Source: Selenomonadales bacterium
GTDB lineage: Bacteria > Bacillota > Negativicutes > RGIG982
Reading direction: 5' to 3'
DNA: 16,739 nt
Assembly (NCBI GenBank): GCA_017390595.1
Contig: JAFPBC010000258.1
Span: forward strand, 1-16,739
The notes beneath the pieces are model-generated. The model was not told the origin of the DNA. It made no database searches and saw nothing but the letters and a program-made list of their open reading frames with translations. Positions 1 through 7,469 of this stretch are shown piece after piece. The position numbers were made by a program, and so were the translations under genes. Each line of letters opens with the position of its first letter. Position 1 is the first letter of the stretch.

Positions 1-1375
1 AAACGTAGGGTTTATCATGGGGTCTGCACCGTACTTATCGCCGGAACAAGCACGCGGTCAAGTAGCTGATGCCCGTTCCGATCTCTATTCGCTCGGTATC
101 GTGCTCTATGAAATGTTGACGGGTCGTGTTCCGTTCGGCGGGCAAGACCCTGTTGCTGTAGCTATGAAACAGATTCAAGAGATGCCGATTCCACCAAGTA
201 GTTTGCAGAAGAGCATCTCCCCGTTGGCGGAAGCTGTTGTTATGAAAGCGCTCGAAAAAGCTCCTTCTAATCGCTATCAAACGATGAGTGAAATGATCGT
301 CGACCTAAAAGCCGCAGAATCACTCCATATGGAAGATGGTCGCTCGCAATCGGATGCGGAATGTCCGACGATCTTGTTGCCTCGCATTACGGACGAGCAG
401 TTGGAAGAAAATTCTCCGACACGTACCGAAATGAGAAAAGGTGGTTCCGGCAAGAAGGGCGGCAAAAAGAAATGGGGCATCGCGGTCGTCGCTGTATTGA
501 TCGTGAGCTTTCTCTTGGGAAGTTTTCTGGCATACGGAAAGTTCTGGAGCACAGAAGATGTCGTCGTTCCGAATGTTGTCGGGAAAACGATGGATGATGC
601 CAAACATATTTTAAGTGAAAATAAATTGCGTGTATCTGTTACAGAGCAATTCGATGATAATGTCATAGAAGGTGTTGTTATTTCTCAGACGCCCGATGCG
701 AACAGTCATGTCAAAGAGGATAGAACGATTACGATCTACGTTAGTAAAGGGGAAGAAGTGATCGTTGTTCCCGATGTTCGGACGTTGGCACTTCGTGAAG
801 CAGAGTTGACGTTGCATAATGCCGGATTTATCATCGGCCGCATCGAAGAAGTCAACGATAAAACAGTTCCCAACAATACAGTTATCGACCAAAATCCGCG
901 TTCTCCTGCACAGATCAAGAAAACGCAAAAGATCGACCTTATCGTTTGCCGTATTGAAAAAATGGTCGAATTGCCTGATTTCACAGGCAGTCGTTTATCA
1001 AGTGTAAAAAAACAGCTTTCAGACTTAAATCTGAAAGAAGGTAAGATCACAGAAGTTGCCGGCACGAAATCGAAAGGGACGATCGTTCGACAGAGTCCCG
1101 AAGCAGGAACAGAAGTGAAAGAGGGTTCTGCTGTCAACTTTACTGTATCGAAAGGCCCTGTCGACAGAAAAGCTGAGACGATCCAGTTCAAAGTTCCGAA
1201 AGGCAGTTCGAAACAGTTGGTACAGATCGTTGTGACAGACGAATCGGGTCGAGACACGATCTATGAACGAACACATAAATCGGGAGACCGTATCAATAAA
1301 CGTGTTGTCGGATATGGAAATGTACGTGTACAGATCTATGTCGACGGAGCTCTTGTAGAAGAAGAGTATTTATAA
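1..1375 (+). CDS. prkC: PASTA-domain Ser/Thr protein kinase, C-terminal part (5' truncated by window)
   Basis: This is the 3' end of a eukaryotic-like membrane Ser/Thr kinase (PrkC/StkP/PknB type), which senses cell-wall fragments outside the cell and phosphorylates cytoplasmic targets. The first complete codon is at 2; numbering starts there. The visible kinase part begins in the activation segment (GSAPYLSPEQARG) and continues through SDLYSLGIVLYEML to the end of the C-lobe near residue 105; the ATP-binding and catalytic loops lie upstream. A charged linker rich in Lys and Gly precedes one membrane helix (about 158-178, WGIAVVAVLIVSFLLGSFLA). Outside are three PASTA repeats (about 186-251, 253-319 and 321-385), each opening with a V/L-P-D/N-V/F motif. 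A roughly 70-residue beta-rich tail follows. The next gene, rsgA, starts 18 bases after the stop, so they are probably cotranscribed, as is common in Firmicutes. The kinase assignment is certain; the exact symbol is by convention. Confidence 0.95.
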   Translation, partial: NVGFIMGSAPYLSPEQARGQVADARSDLYSLGIVLYEMLTGRVPFGGQDPVAVAMKQIQEMPIPPSSLQKSISPLAEAVVMKALEKAPSNRYQTMSEMIVDLKAAESLHMEDGRSQSDAECPTILLPRITDEQLEENSPTRTEMRKGGSGKKGGKKKWGIAVVAVLIVSFLLGSFLAYGKFWSTEDVVVPNVVGKTMDDAKHILSENKLRVSVTEQFDDNVIEGVVISQTPDANSHVKEDRTITIYVSKGEEVIVVPDVRTLALREAELTLHNAGFIIGRIEEVNDKTVPNNTVIDQNPRSPAQIKKTQKIDLIVCRIEKMVELPDFTGSRLSSVKKQLSDLNLKEGKITEVAGTKSKGTIVRQSPEAGTEVKEGSAVNFTVSKGPVDRKAETIQFKVPKGSSKQLVQIVVTDESGRDTIYERTHKSGDRINKRVVGYGNVRVQIYVDGALVEEEYL

Positions 1376-1393
1376 AACAGGGAGGAAACTCAT

Positions 1394-2263
1394 TTGCCAC
1401 AAGGTGTTGTAATACGTGCGTATAACGGATATCATTATGTACGCACAGAAGCGTCTGTATTCGAATGTAAGACGCGAGGCAAAATGAAAAAACAACGAGA
1501 AAAAGTATATGTCGGTGATTATGTAGAATTCGAGGACCTGGGACAAGAAAAAGGGATCATTGAAAAGATCCTTCCTCGCAAGACTCTTTTGGAGCGTCCG
1601 ACGATTGCAAATATCAGTCAAGTGTTCTTGATGTTTGCAGTAAAAGACCCCGATGTGAACCTGAAGCTCTTGAATCGTTTTTTGGTTCTTGCCGAACATT
1701 CCGATATTCCTATCGTTATCTGCTTGAATAAAGTCGAGCTTGCCGAAGAAGAAGCAAATCGCATTGCCGAAGAATATCGTGCGATCGGTTATACAGTACT
1801 TCTTTTATCGGCGCACGAAGAACGCAATATCGATATGTTGAAAGCGGCACTTGCCGACAAGATCACCGTATTTGCAGGACCGTCGGGCGTTGGTAAATCG
1901 AGCCTTCTCAATTTGGTCGAACCGACCTTTGAACTTGCAACGGGTTCTGTCAGCGAAAAGATCGGTCGCGGTAAACATACGACACGATTTGCACAGCTTT
2001 TACCGCTCAGCAGCGGTGGTTATGTTGTTGATACACCCGGTTTCAGTTATACCGAATTCGAGATGGAAGAGACGGCGCTCGCATCGTGCTTCCCTGAATT
2101 TCGCCAATATGAACAGTGTCGTTTTTCGCCATGCTTGCACTCGCATGAACCGTCTTGCGGTGTCAAAGAAGCCTTGGATCGTGGAGATATCAGACAACAA
2201 CGATATCAAAGCTATCTGGAGATACTTGCAGAGATACAAGAAGCGAAAAAAAAGAAATACTGA
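1394..2263 (+). CDS. rsgA: Ribosome small subunit-dependent GTPase RsgA
   Basis: RsgA is a circularly permuted GTPase that binds the 30S subunit late in assembly and is released on GTP hydrolysis. The 289-residue product has the family's full layout: an N-terminal OB fold (about 1-65), then G4 NKVEL (112-116) placed before G1 GPSGVGKS (162-169), and G3 DTPG (213-216). The C-terminal zinc knuckle is C242-x4-C247-x-H249-x5-C255. The start is a TTG at 1394 with a GGAGG (1381-1385) eight bases upstream; the translation MPQGVVIRAYNG fits the family N-terminus and no ATG fits better. The gene follows the PASTA kinase by 18 bases and ends just before an intrinsic terminator. The kinase-rsgA-rpe order is conserved in many Firmicutes; here rpe is uncoupled by a terminator and its own promoter. 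Confidence 0.97.
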   Translation: MPQGVVIRAYNGYHYVRTEASVFECKTRGKMKKQREKVYVGDYVEFEDLGQEKGIIEKILPRKTLLERPTIANISQVFLMFAVKDPDVNLKLLNRFLVLAEHSDIPIVICLNKVELAEEEANRIAEEYRAIGYTVLLLSAHEERNIDMLKAALADKITVFAGPSGVGKSSLLNLVEPTFELATGSVSEKIGRGKHTTRFAQLLPLSSGGYVVDTPGFSYTEFEMEETALASCFPEFRQYEQCRFSPCLHSHEPSCGVKEALDRGDIRQQRYQSYLEILAEIQEAKKKKY

Positions 2264-2266
2264 TAT

Positions 2267-2304
2267 AAAGCCTGTATACATCGCTTTTGTATACAGGCTT
2301 TTCT
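2267..2304 (+). terminator. Intrinsic terminator after rsgA
   Basis: A perfect 14-bp inverted repeat (AAAGCCTGTATACA, 2267-2280, against 2288-2301) with a 7-base loop begins three bases after the rsgA stop and runs into a T-rich end. The A-rich left side could also let it work on the other strand, but no minus-strand gene ends here. It closes the kinase-rsgA transcript. Confidence 0.85.
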
Positions 2305-2325
2305 ATTACAACGATATTATTATGG

Positions 2326-2353
2326 TTGTTTATTTATCGGAATGTGATATACT
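2326..2353 (+). promoter_or_regulatory. Putative sigma-A-type promoter of rpe (extended -10)
   Basis: The -35-like TTGTTT (2326-2331) is 16 bases from TATACT (2348-2353). The -10 is preceded by TGA (2345-2347), which makes an extended -10. It lies between the rsgA terminator and rpe, where a promoter is needed. The predicted transcript start is near 2360, giving a leader of about 65 bases. Confidence 0.6.
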
Positions 2354-2424
2354 GTTAGTATAAAACGATATTGAAATGATACAATATTTGTTTTTAAATG
2401 ATTGTAATAACGGAGGTTATGAAC

Positions 2425-3072
2425 TTGATTAAAATAGCACCATCCATTTTGTCTGCTGATTTTAAAAAATTGGGCGAAGATATCCGTCGCGTTGACGAGG
2501 CAGGAGCTGATTGGATCCATATCGATATTATGGACGGTCACTTTGTACCGAACTTAACTTTTGGCGCACCTGTTATCAAAATGGTGCGTGAAGTAACCGA
2601 TAAATTTTTTGATGTACATTTGATGGTCACGAATCCGCAGGATTATATCGAACCGTTCCGCCAAGCAGGTGCACAGCTCATTACTGTTCATGTAGAAACG
2701 GCACCGCATCTCCATCGTCTCGTGCAGTCTATCAAAGCCGCAGGTATGATGGCAGGTGTTGCACTCAATCCGTCGACATCGCTTTCGACGATCGAAGAGA
2801 TCCTTCCCGATGTCGATGTCGTTCTCATCATGAGCGTTAATCCGGGTTTTGGTGGACAATCGTTCATCGAATCGTCTCTTGATAAGATCGCCCGCTTGAA
2901 AAAAATGATCGATGAGCGTGGTCTTGATACGATCATCGAGATAGACGGTGGCGTATCTCCGAAAAACTCTTCTGCGATCAAAAAAGCAGGGGCAACGGCG
3001 CTTGTTGCAGGTTCCGCCGTATACAATGCAGAAGATATGGTAAAAACGATCGCTGAGCTTAGAAATAATTGA
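2425..3072 (+). CDS. rpe: Ribulose-phosphate 3-epimerase
   Basis: Rpe interconverts ribulose 5-phosphate and xylulose 5-phosphate in the cytoplasmic pentose phosphate pathway. Ribulose 5-phosphate is also a substrate of the RibBA encoded downstream. The protein is a TIM barrel with the expected residues: H33 and D35 in HIDIMDG, H65 in DVHLMV, a VNPGFGGQ phosphate loop (about 138-145) and D173/D174-region IDGG. I place the start at TTG 2425, giving 215 residues beginning MIKIAPSILSADF, because the GGAGG at 2412-2416 is eight bases from it. ATG 2419 lies two bases from the same GGAGG and ATG 2398 lies upstream of it. The usual length is about 215-220. It has its own promoter, and no terminator is visible before the riboflavin promoter 17 bases after the stop. 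Confidence 0.95.
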   Translation: MIKIAPSILSADFKKLGEDIRRVDEAGADWIHIDIMDGHFVPNLTFGAPVIKMVREVTDKFFDVHLMVTNPQDYIEPFRQAGAQLITVHVETAPHLHRLVQSIKAAGMMAGVALNPSTSLSTIEEILPDVDVVLIMSVNPGFGGQSFIESSLDKIARLKKMIDERGLDTIIEIDGGVSPKNSSAIKKAGATALVAGSAVYNAEDMVKTIAELRNN

Positions 3073-3088
3073 TAATAAGCGGAAATAA

Positions 3089-3117
3089 TTGACTTTTTCA
3101 GAATTTAGTGTTAAAAT
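3089..3117 (+). promoter_or_regulatory. Sigma-A-type promoter of the riboflavin operon
   Basis: TTGACT (3089-3094), a 17-base spacer and TAAAAT (3112-3117) are close to consensus. The predicted start near 3124 sits just upstream of the FMN aptamer, so the whole riboswitch is in the leader. Some rpe transcripts may also read through, since no terminator separates them. Confidence 0.8.
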
Positions 3118-3137
3118 AAAAAAGTAATTTAATACGG

Positions 3138-3281
3138 TTACAGTCTTTGGGGCAAGGTGATAAAGAGCGATCTTTAAATTCCTTACTGGCGGTATAGCCC
3201 GCGAGCGGCACGTAAGTGTTGCAGACTTGATGAAATTTCAAGGCCAACAGTATAGTCTGGATGGAAAAAGGCGAACTGTAA
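3138..3281 (+). promoter_or_regulatory. FMN riboswitch (RFN element) aptamer
   Basis: The conserved RFN blocks are present in order: GGGGCAAGGTGA (3149-3160), ATTCCTTACTGGCGGTATAG and CCCGCGAGC (3178-3206), then TGATGAAATTTCAAGG, CCAACAGTATAGTCTGGATG and the closing GGAAAAAGG. The closing helix P1 pairs TTACAGT (3138-3144) with ACTGTAA (3275-3281). FMN binding is expected to stabilise P1 and lower expression of the riboflavin genes that begin at 3391. The block 3161-3177 holds a variable arm. The assignment rests on pattern recognition of a highly conserved RNA. Confidence 0.97.
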
Positions 3282-3331
3282 AAATAGGCGTTTTATAACG
3301 CTTGGTTTGTTGTACCTATTTGTAGTTCTGT

Positions 3332-3375
3332 AAGGCTGTTATCTTCTCTTAGAAGACTAACAGCCTTTTCTTTTT
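3332..3375 (+). terminator. Riboswitch-controlled intrinsic terminator
   Basis: AAGGCTGTTA (3332-3341) pairs with TAACAGCCTT (3358-3367) and TCTTCT (3342-3347) with AGAAGA (3351-3356), leaving one bulged C and a 3-base loop. A T-rich run (3366-3375) follows. It lies between the FMN aptamer and ribD, 16 bases before the ribD start, so the switch probably acts on transcription termination. The ribD ribosome binding site (3380-3384) is outside the hairpin. Confidence 0.9.
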
Positions 3376-3390
3376 GAAAGGAGGCGAGCC

Positions 3391-4545
3391 ATGGAACGCG
3401 ACGCATATTATATGAAAAAAGCCCTAGAGATAGCAGCATATGCATGTGGCCGTACAAGTCCGAATCCGCTTGTCGGGTCGGTCATTGTAAAAGACGACAG
3501 GATCGTGGGACAAGGCTGGCATCGAAAAGCAGGCACACCGCACGCTGAGATACATGCACTTAATCAAGCGGGAGAATTGGCCAAGGGTGCAACGGTATAC
3601 GTAACACTCGAACCGTGTTCTCATACGGGACGTACAGGGCCCTGTGCTGATGCGCTTGTCAAAGCAGGTGTGAAACGTGTAGTGATCGCTATGGTAGACC
3701 CGAATCCTGCCGTTGCAGGTAACGGTATTCGAAAATTGGAAGCAGCCGGCATTGAAGTAACAAGTGGTCTGATGGCAAAAGAGGCGGCGGAACTTAATCG
3801 CATCTTCATCAAATGGATCAGTACAAAGATGCCGTATGTTATCGTCAAGTCGGCGATGTCACTTGACGGAAAGATCGCGACAGATACAGGCGAATCGCAA
3901 TGGATAACGAATGAAGCAGCACGTGGTTACGGTCATTGTTTGCGCGATGTTTGTGATGGGATCGTTGTCGGTATCGACACTGTCATCGCAGATGATCCGA
4001 GTCTGACGACAAGACTTAACGGCGCAGCAGGGAAGAATCCTATCCGCATCGTGCTTGACAGTAGAGCAAGGATGCCGCTTGAAAGTAAGATGCTTCATGA
4101 CGGACAAGCTCCCGTTATCGTCATCACGACGAAGGATGCCGATGACGATAAAGTGCAGGCATTGGAAAATGTCGGCGCAACTGTTATCAAAGTCAATGCA
4201 AAAGACGGTCATGTCGATATTCGCGAAGCATTTGCTGAGCTTGGCGCAAGACAGATATCGTCGCTTCTCATTGAAGGCGGTGCCAAGATCGTATCGTCTG
4301 TCATTCGCGAAAATCTTGCTGATGAGTTGATGACATTTATCGCTCCTATTTTGATAGGCGGTAAAGATGCTCCGAGTGCATTCGGTGCGCTTGGTGTATC
4401 ACACTTGGCAGATGCGGTTACATTAGAAGATGTATCTGTTGAAACATTAGACGGAAATTATCTTTTCCGTGGTTATTTTAAGAATCGAGGTGGACGGGAT
4501 GTTTACCGGACTTGTGGAAGAATTGGGGAAAGTCAAAACAATTGA
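3391..4545 (+). CDS. ribD: Bifunctional riboflavin deaminase/reductase RibD
   Basis: RibD catalyses the second and third steps after GTP opening: deamination of the pyrimidine and NADPH-dependent reduction of the ribosyl side chain. The N-terminal cytidine-deaminase-like domain (1 to about 145) has the zinc site H51-A-E53, C76 and C85 in HAE and PCSHTGRTGPC. The reductase domain (about 148-365) has VKSAMSLDGKIA, WITNEAAR, VGIDTVIADDP and LLIEGGAKI. The length of 384 slightly exceeds the usual 360-370, because the last 15 or so residues run into ribE. The start ATG 3391 has AAAGGAGG eight bases upstream. It is the first gene under the FMN riboswitch. Confidence 0.98.
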   Translation: MERDAYYMKKALEIAAYACGRTSPNPLVGSVIVKDDRIVGQGWHRKAGTPHAEIHALNQAGELAKGATVYVTLEPCSHTGRTGPCADALVKAGVKRVVIAMVDPNPAVAGNGIRKLEAAGIEVTSGLMAKEAAELNRIFIKWISTKMPYVIVKSAMSLDGKIATDTGESQWITNEAARGYGHCLRDVCDGIVVGIDTVIADDPSLTTRLNGAAGKNPIRIVLDSRARMPLESKMLHDGQAPVIVITTKDADDDKVQALENVGATVIKVNAKDGHVDIREAFAELGARQISSLLIEGGAKIVSSVIRENLADELMTFIAPILIGGKDAPSAFGALGVSHLADAVTLEDVSVETLDGNYLFRGYFKNRGGRDVYRTCGRIGESQNN

Positions 4546-5152
4546 AAAAGGTGCCAAATCCGTCCGCATCACGATTGCGGCAAAAAAGGTTTTGGAAGAT
4601 GTAAAGCTCGGTGACAGCATTGCCGTTAACGGTACGTGCCTGACTGCAGTCGACTTTGATTCGACTTACTTCACAGCAGATGTTATGCCCGAGACGGTCA
4701 ACAAGACAGTTCTTGCACATCTGAGACCGGGTGATCTGGTCAATCTGGAACGTACGCTTCGATTGGGAGATCGTTTTGGCGGACACATGGTCAGCGGACA
4801 CGTTGACAGTGTCGGTAAGATCATTGCCAAAGATCAAAATGATATTGCGATCATCGTCAAGATAAGCGTTACCCCCGAGACCAGTCGATATATCATCAAA
4901 AAAGGTTCTATCGCTATCGATGGCATCAGTTTGACAGTCGTTGAAGCGACAGATACATGGTTCTCTGTATCGCTCATTCCGCATACTGCGAAAATGACGA
5001 CACTCGGTTACAAACGAGTAGGGGATTCTGTAAATCTGGAGACAGACATCATCGGTAAATATGTAGAAAAACTGCTTATGCCGAAATCGTCTGAACCTAC
5101 ACCGCAAAAAAGCGGTATCACAATGGATTTCTTAGCCCAACATGGGTTTTAA
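4499..5152 (+). CDS. ribE: Riboflavin synthase, alpha chain
   Basis: Riboflavin synthase dismutates two 6,7-dimethyl-8-ribityllumazine molecules into riboflavin and a pyrimidine that RibH reuses. The 217 residues form two tandem lumazine-binding barrels. Each carries a matching segment (GDSIAVNGTCLTAV near 41-54, KGSIAIDGISLTVV near 138-151), followed by a C-terminal helix. The start is ATG 4499, giving the hallmark MFTGLVEELG; a longer reading from 4469 only adds ribD-derived residues. AGGTGG (4488-4493) serves as ribosome binding site inside ribD. The gene overlaps ribD by 47 bases in another frame, suggesting translational coupling. It is named ribE here (ribC in some genomes; B. subtilis usage varies). 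Confidence 0.97.
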   Translation: MFTGLVEELGKVKTIEKGAKSVRITIAAKKVLEDVKLGDSIAVNGTCLTAVDFDSTYFTADVMPETVNKTVLAHLRPGDLVNLERTLRLGDRFGGHMVSGHVDSVGKIIAKDQNDIAIIVKISVTPETSRYIIKKGSIAIDGISLTVVEATDTWFSVSLIPHTAKMTTLGYKRVGDSVNLETDIIGKYVEKLLMPKSSEPTPQKSGITMDFLAQHGF

Positions 5153-5172
5153 TAGAGAAGGGAGTTATTATT

Positions 5173-6372
5173 ATGGCTTTTAACACGATAGAAGAAGCAA
5201 TTGAAGCGGTACGAAACGGCGAGATCATCGTTGTAGTAGACGATGAAGACAGAGAGAATGAAGGCGACCTTTTGATGGCCGCTGATAAAGTTACTCCGGA
5301 AGCTGTCAACTTCATGGCAACGTACGGCCGTGGTCTTATCTGCACTCCAATTGCAGGCGAACGCTTGGAAGAACTCGCGATCGGTGCTATGGTAGAAAAA
5401 AATACCGATAATCACGAAACGGCATTTACCGTTTCGATCGACTCGGTAGAAACGACGACAGGTATCTCCGCACACGAACGTGCGCTTACGATCCAGCGTC
5501 TTCTCGATCCCGCAACAAAAGCAGAAGATATGCGTCGCCCCGGTCACGTATTCCCGCTTCGTGCGGTAGAAGGCGGTGTGCTTCGTCGTACAGGTCACAC
5601 GGAAGCTGCTGTTGACCTTGCAAAATTGGCAGGCTGCTATCCGGCAGGCGTTATCTGCGAGATCATGAACGAAGACGGTACGATGGCACGCGTTCCCGAT
5701 TTGATGAAATTCGTAGCAAAACACGGTCTCAAGATCGTTACGATCGCAGACCTTATCAAATATCGCAAAACACATGAATCGTCTATCCGTCGTGCGGCAG
5801 AAGCCAAAATGCCGACGAAATACGGTGAATTCCGTGTTATCGCTTACGAAACGACGATCGACGACAAATGCCATTTGGCACTTGTAAAAGGCGATGTAGC
5901 AGGCAAAGAAAACGTCATGGTACGTGTTCACTCCGAATGCTTGACTGGTGACGTTCTCGGTTCGCTCCGTTGTGATTGCGGTGATCAGCTTGCGCTTGCA
6001 CTCAAAAAAATCGAAGCAGAAGGCGAAGGCGTACTTCTCTATATGCGTCAAGAAGGTCGCGGTATTGGTCTTGCGAACAAGATCCGCGCTTATGCACTCC
6101 AAGATGAAGGTAAAGATACAGTAGAAGCAAATGTACTTTTGGGTTTTGCTCCGGATCTTCGCGACTATGGTATTGGTGCACAGATCCTTTCCGATCTCGG
6201 TTTGTCTACGATCCGTCTTTTGACGAACAATCCTGAAAAACGTGCAGGTCTCGAAGGTTATGGTCTTCACATTGCCGAACGCGTTGCTCTTGAGATCAAA
6301 CCGAACAAATTCAATCACGATTATCTCAGTGTCAAAAAAGTAAAAATGGGTCACTTGCTCGTAGAAGAATAA
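5173..6372 (+). CDS. ribBA: Bifunctional DHBP synthase / GTP cyclohydrolase II RibBA
   Basis: This fusion feeds both arms of riboflavin synthesis. The N-terminal half makes 3,4-dihydroxy-2-butanone 4-phosphate from ribulose 5-phosphate, and the C-terminal half opens GTP. The DHBP synthase part (1 to about 200) has the acidic metal loop DDEDRENEGD (23-32), RRPGHVFPLRA (121-131) and RTGHTEAAVDL (139-149). The cyclohydrolase part (about 205-399) has the zinc cysteines C256, C267 and C269 (SECLTGDVLGSLRCDCGDQ) and RQEGRGIGL (292-300). Key residues of both halves are present, so both activities are expected. The length of 399 is normal. ATG 5173 follows a GGGAG motif, and the gap to ribE is 20 bases. 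Confidence 0.98.
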   Translation: MAFNTIEEAIEAVRNGEIIVVVDDEDRENEGDLLMAADKVTPEAVNFMATYGRGLICTPIAGERLEELAIGAMVEKNTDNHETAFTVSIDSVETTTGISAHERALTIQRLLDPATKAEDMRRPGHVFPLRAVEGGVLRRTGHTEAAVDLAKLAGCYPAGVICEIMNEDGTMARVPDLMKFVAKHGLKIVTIADLIKYRKTHESSIRRAAEAKMPTKYGEFRVIAYETTIDDKCHLALVKGDVAGKENVMVRVHSECLTGDVLGSLRCDCGDQLALALKKIEAEGEGVLLYMRQEGRGIGLANKIRAYALQDEGKDTVEANVLLGFAPDLRDYGIGAQILSDLGLSTIRLLTNNPEKRAGLEGYGLHIAERVALEIKPNKFNHDYLSVKKVKMGHLLVEE

Positions 6373-6406
6373 GAAAACATACTATTACATTCTGGGAGGA
6401 ATTATC

Positions 6407-6877
6407 ATGAATCAAGTACAAGTTTTGGAAGGTCAATTACTCGCCGAAGGTTTAAAAATCGGTATTATCGCAGCTCGTTTCAACGAATTCATCACGAGCA
6501 AACTCTTAGGCGGCGCTATGGACGCGATCGTTCGCCATGGCGGTAAAAAAGAAGATGTTACGGTAGCATGGGTACCGGGCGCATTCGAAATTCCGCTTGT
6601 TGCACAGAAAATGGCAAACAGCAAAAAATACGATGCGATCATCTGCCTCGGTGCGGTTATCCGTGGCAGCACGTCCCACTATGACTATGTATGTGCAGAA
6701 GTATCGAAAGGTATTGCGCATGTAGGCATGGACAGCGGTATTCCTGTTATGTTCGGCGTTCTTACGACGGATACGATCGAGCAGGCTATTGAACGTGCAG
6801 GTACAAAAGCAGGCAACAAAGGTTTCGACTGTGCAGTAGGCGCGATCGAAATGGCTGACTTGCTCCGTAAAATGTAA
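6407..6877 (+). CDS. ribH: 6,7-dimethyl-8-ribityllumazine synthase
   Basis: RibH condenses the butanone phosphate from RibBA with the pyrimidine from RibD to give the lumazine used by RibE; homologues usually form 60-mer capsids. The 156 residues hold the family motifs: ARFNEFIT (about 23-30), PGAFEIP (57-63), GAVIRGSTSHYDYV (82-95, with H91 as likely catalytic base) and VLTTDTIEQAIERAG. ATG 6407 has GGGAGGA about seven bases upstream. It is the last riboflavin gene, 34 bases after ribBA and 12 bases before the phosphodiesterase gene. Confidence 0.98.
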   Translation: MNQVQVLEGQLLAEGLKIGIIAARFNEFITSKLLGGAMDAIVRHGGKKEDVTVAWVPGAFEIPLVAQKMANSKKYDAIICLGAVIRGSTSHYDYVCAEVSKGIAHVGMDSGIPVMFGVLTTDTIEQAIERAGTKAGNKGFDCAVGAIEMADLLRKM

Positions 6878-6889
6878 GGAGCGCCAACG

Positions 6890-7453
6890 ATGAAGATTGG
6901 CGTTATTAGCGACACGCACGGTTGCCGCGATACATGGCAGCATGTGATGAAGAAGTTTTTCTTCGATGTTGATATGATCTTGCATGCAGGCGATATTCTG
7001 TATCATGGACCACGCAATGTGATCCCTGCCGAATATCAGCCCAAAGAGTTGGCCGAAGACATGAATGCATGCCACGTACCGATTATTGCGGTACGCGGCA
7101 ATTGTGATGCCGAAGTCGATGATATGGTGCTTGATTTTCCTGTGCTTCAAGAATATCAACATCTTCATATGAACGATGTACAGATATTGATGAATCACGG
7201 ACATCACCTTGATGACGAGGCAAAAGTTACAGCGGCTAAGCAAGCAGGGGCGAACCTTGTTATCACAGGTCATACACACGTTGCAAAACTGACAAAAACA
7301 GAAAATATTTTGCTTCTCAATCCCGGTTCTCCCGGTATGACGAAGCGAGCGGATCAAAGAAGTACGATTGCTATTATCGAAAACCGAACGGTCACCATCT
7401 ATGATATTCATTCGGGAGAAGCAATTCTTACAGAAATGATTGTACAAGACTAG
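6890..7453 (+). CDS. yfcE: YfcE/MJ0936-family metallophosphodiesterase
   Basis: The 187-residue product is a small two-metal calcineurin-like phosphodiesterase, closely resembling E. coli YfcE. YfcE hydrolyses model phosphodiesters in vitro; its physiological substrate is unknown. The metal ligands are visible: D8 and H10 (SDTHG), D35 (HAGD), N71 (RGNCDAEVD), H103 (NHGH), and H128 and H130 (GHTHVA). The YfcE-like HGPRN segment after the first metal site is present. ATG 6890 follows AAGGAG overlapping the end of ribH. The gene is tightly packed between ribH and hslO, so under FMN control unless an internal promoter exists. A role in flavin phosphoester turnover would be speculation. Confidence 0.9.
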   Translation: MKIGVISDTHGCRDTWQHVMKKFFFDVDMILHAGDILYHGPRNVIPAEYQPKELAEDMNACHVPIIAVRGNCDAEVDDMVLDFPVLQEYQHLHMNDVQILMNHGHHLDDEAKVTAAKQAGANLVITGHTHVAKLTKTENILLLNPGSPGMTKRADQRSTIAIIENRTVTIYDIHSGEAILTEMIVQD

Positions 7454-7469
7454 GAGGATTATCATACAG

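Noticed and set aside
4478..5107. A 209-codon minus-strand open frame opposite ribE
   Set aside because: Composition is typical of a shadow frame and it lies opposite a certain gene.
5149..6354. A 401-codon open frame on the minus strand almost covering ribBA
   Set aside because: It mirrors a highly conserved gene, is rich in Phe, Cys, Tyr and Arg, shows no recognisable motif and has no sensible ribosome binding site; it follows from the codon bias of ribBA.
6506..7465. A 319-codon minus-strand open frame across ribH and yfcE
   Set aside because: It crosses two certain genes and their junction, has no family features and is explained by antisense codon bias.
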